Shown here: positions 62,924 to 64,000 of the stretch, piece by piece
Position numbering within the stretch: position 1 is the stretch's first letter
How the letters are laid out: every line of letters begins with the position of its first letter
Source: Ferribacterium limneticum
Lineage (GTDB): Bacteria > Pseudomonadota > Gammaproteobacteria > Burkholderiales > Rhodocyclaceae
Length of the DNA: 64,000 nucleotides
NCBI RefSeq assembly: GCF_020510585.1
Contig: NZ_CP075190.1
Span: forward strand, 3,966,001 to 4,030,000
Reading direction: 5' to 3'
Made by a program: the position numbers and the translations under genes
Notes under the pieces: generated by a model
What the model saw: only the letters and a program-made list of their open reading frames with translations
What the model was told of the DNA's origin: nothing
The model's database searches: none

Positions 62924-64000
62924 TTACATGGATTCCGGACAGCTGACACCCAGAATGGTCAGGCCGTTGCGTATCGTCTGACGCACGGCGATGGCCAGCG
63001 CGACGCGGGCATCGCGTAGCGCCGCATCGTCGACCAGCATGCGCTCGGCGTTGTACCAGCCATGGAATTCACCAGCCAGATCCTTGAGGTAGAAGGCGAT
63101 CAGGTGAGGCGCCAGTTCGCGGGCGGCGTTGTCGATCAGGTCGCGGAACTCGGTCAGCTTGCTGGCAATGGCCAGTTCGCGCGGATTGCTGAGCAGCGAC
63201 AGATCGGCATCGGCCAGCGCAGCCTGATCACCGGCCCACTGATTGACCACCGAACAGATGCGGGCGTGAGCGTACTGGATGTAATAGACCGGGTTTTCGT
63301 TGGTCTGGCTCTTGGCCAGATCGAGGTCGAAATCGAGGTGCTGGTCGGACTTGCGCAGGGCATAGAAGAAACGGCAGGCATCGTTGCCAACCTCGCCGCG
63401 CAGCTCGCGCAGGGTGACGAATTCGCCCGAGCGCGTCGACATCGACGCCTTCTGGCCATTGCGGTAGAGCACGGCAAACTGGACGAGCGCCACCTGCAAC
63501 TTGCTGGCGTCCAGCCCGAGAGCCGTGATCGCCCCGTTAACGCGGGAAATGTAGCCGTGGTGGTCGGCGCCCCAGATGTTGATGACCTTGTCGAACCCGC
63601 GCTCGAACTTGTTCAGGTGGTAGGCGATGTCGGAAGCGAAATAGGTATAGAGGCCGTTCTCGCGCTGGACGACACGGTCCTTCTCGTCGCCGAACGTGGT
63701 CGACTTGAACCAGCGGGCACCATTCTGCACGTACAGATGGCCATTTTTTTCGAGCAGATCGACGCAACGGGCGACCAGGCCGGTATCGAACAGCGCCTGC
63801 TCGGAGAACCAGACGTCGAAATGAACGCCGAATTGCTCGAGATCGTCACGACAGTCGGCCAACTGCTCGGACAAGGCATGTTGATGGACGTAGGTCCAGT
63901 CAGCACCGAGCAAGGTCTTGGCGTTGGCGATCAGGGCATCGAGATGCTGGTCGCGTTGGCGCTTGGCCTCGTCGTCGGCCCGCTCGGCATCCGGCAAACC
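62924..64000 (-). CDS. argS: Arginyl-tRNA synthetase, C-terminal part (5' end outside window)
   Basis: About 358 codons visible; the start is beyond the window. Features: WGADHHGYISRVNGAI, a KMSKS-like KASMSTRSGEFVTLREL, and the anticodon-binding C-terminal domain ending NGLTILGVSCPESM. Charges tRNA-Arg. Confidence 0.96.
   Translation of the reverse strand, partial: GLPDAERADDEAKRQRDQHLDALIANAKTLLGADWTYVHQHALSEQLADCRDDLEQFGVHFDVWFSEQALFDTGLVARCVDLLEKNGHLYVQNGARWFKSTTFGDEKDRVVQRENGLYTYFASDIAYHLNKFERGFDKVINIWGADHHGYISRVNGAITALGLDASKLQVALVQFAVLYRNGQKASMSTRSGEFVTLRELRGEVGNDACRFFYALRKSDQHLDFDLDLAKSQTNENPVYYIQYAHARICSVVNQWAGDQAALADADLSLLSNPRELAIASKLTEFRDLIDNAARELAPHLIAFYLKDLAGEFHGWYNAERMLVDDAALRDARVALAIAVRQTIRNGLTILGVSCPESM

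Noticed and set aside
1..64000. CRISPR array or CRISPR-associated transposon
   Set aside because: No regularly spaced direct repeats and no cas-like proteins; the TniQ proteins lie with TnsABC only.

Overview
The right 26 kb of this window (from about 37.6 kb) is ordinary chromosome of a betaproteobacterium, most likely a Rhodocyclales member (Dechloromonas/Azonexus-like). That placement is an inference from gene content and order: rpoH, periplasmic nitrate reductase genes in the order D-A-G-H-B, spoT-rpoZ-gmk, yicC, a Ser/Thr kinase and PP2C phosphatase pair, rph-rdgB-hemW, and thiS-thiG-trmB. The left 37.5 kb is accessory DNA with tight small operons, many unrecognised genes and several decayed genes. 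A 33-bp dispersed repeat occurs six times between 38.5 and 62.3 kb and not once to the left of that, which supports the split.

Layout, left to right. (1) 1-6.4 kb: a plus-strand cluster with an apparent SEDS(FtsW/RodA)-penicillin-binding protein fusion, a SUMF1-fold protein and two related unknown genes, one frameshifted. (2) 6.4-10.8 kb: minus-strand genes, including a secreted von Willebrand A protein, a four-helix membrane protein and three small proteins. (3) 11.1-17.3 kb: an operon with an NMT1/SsuABC-type ABC transporter, a SAM methyltransferase, a histidine-kinase-like protein and a receiver-like protein, behind two palindromes. (4) 17.3-19.5 kb: a LOG-family hydrolase, two pseudogenes and a 40-residue zinc-ribbon protein. 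(5) About 19.5-37.56 kb: a Tn7-like transposon encoding TnsA, TnsB, TnsC and two TniQ proteins. Its cargo lies between the transposition genes and a right-hand end marked by three 20-bp-spaced repeats resembling Tn7 TnsB sites. The opposite end is not resolved.

The most interesting part is the cargo at 29.4-37.3 kb. A five-gene operon, with every junction overlapping by 4-20 nt, encodes a SIS-HAD fusion, a PRPP-motif phosphoribosyltransferase-like protein, an ORC/CDC6-like AAA+ ATPase, a Rossmann-like protein with a CARF-reminiscent motif and a PfkB-family kinase. It converges on a ribbon-helix-helix/NADAR gene pair. Together this looks like a sugar/nucleotide-metabolising biological-conflict system whose substrate and function I cannot identify.

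The transposon stops about 40 bp before an intact CIRCE operator and promoter driving rpoH. Downstream, the nap genes support periplasmic nitrate reduction. The remaining genes serve stringent response, nucleotide and RNA metabolism, thiamine synthesis, disulfide formation and translation. The window ends inside argS.
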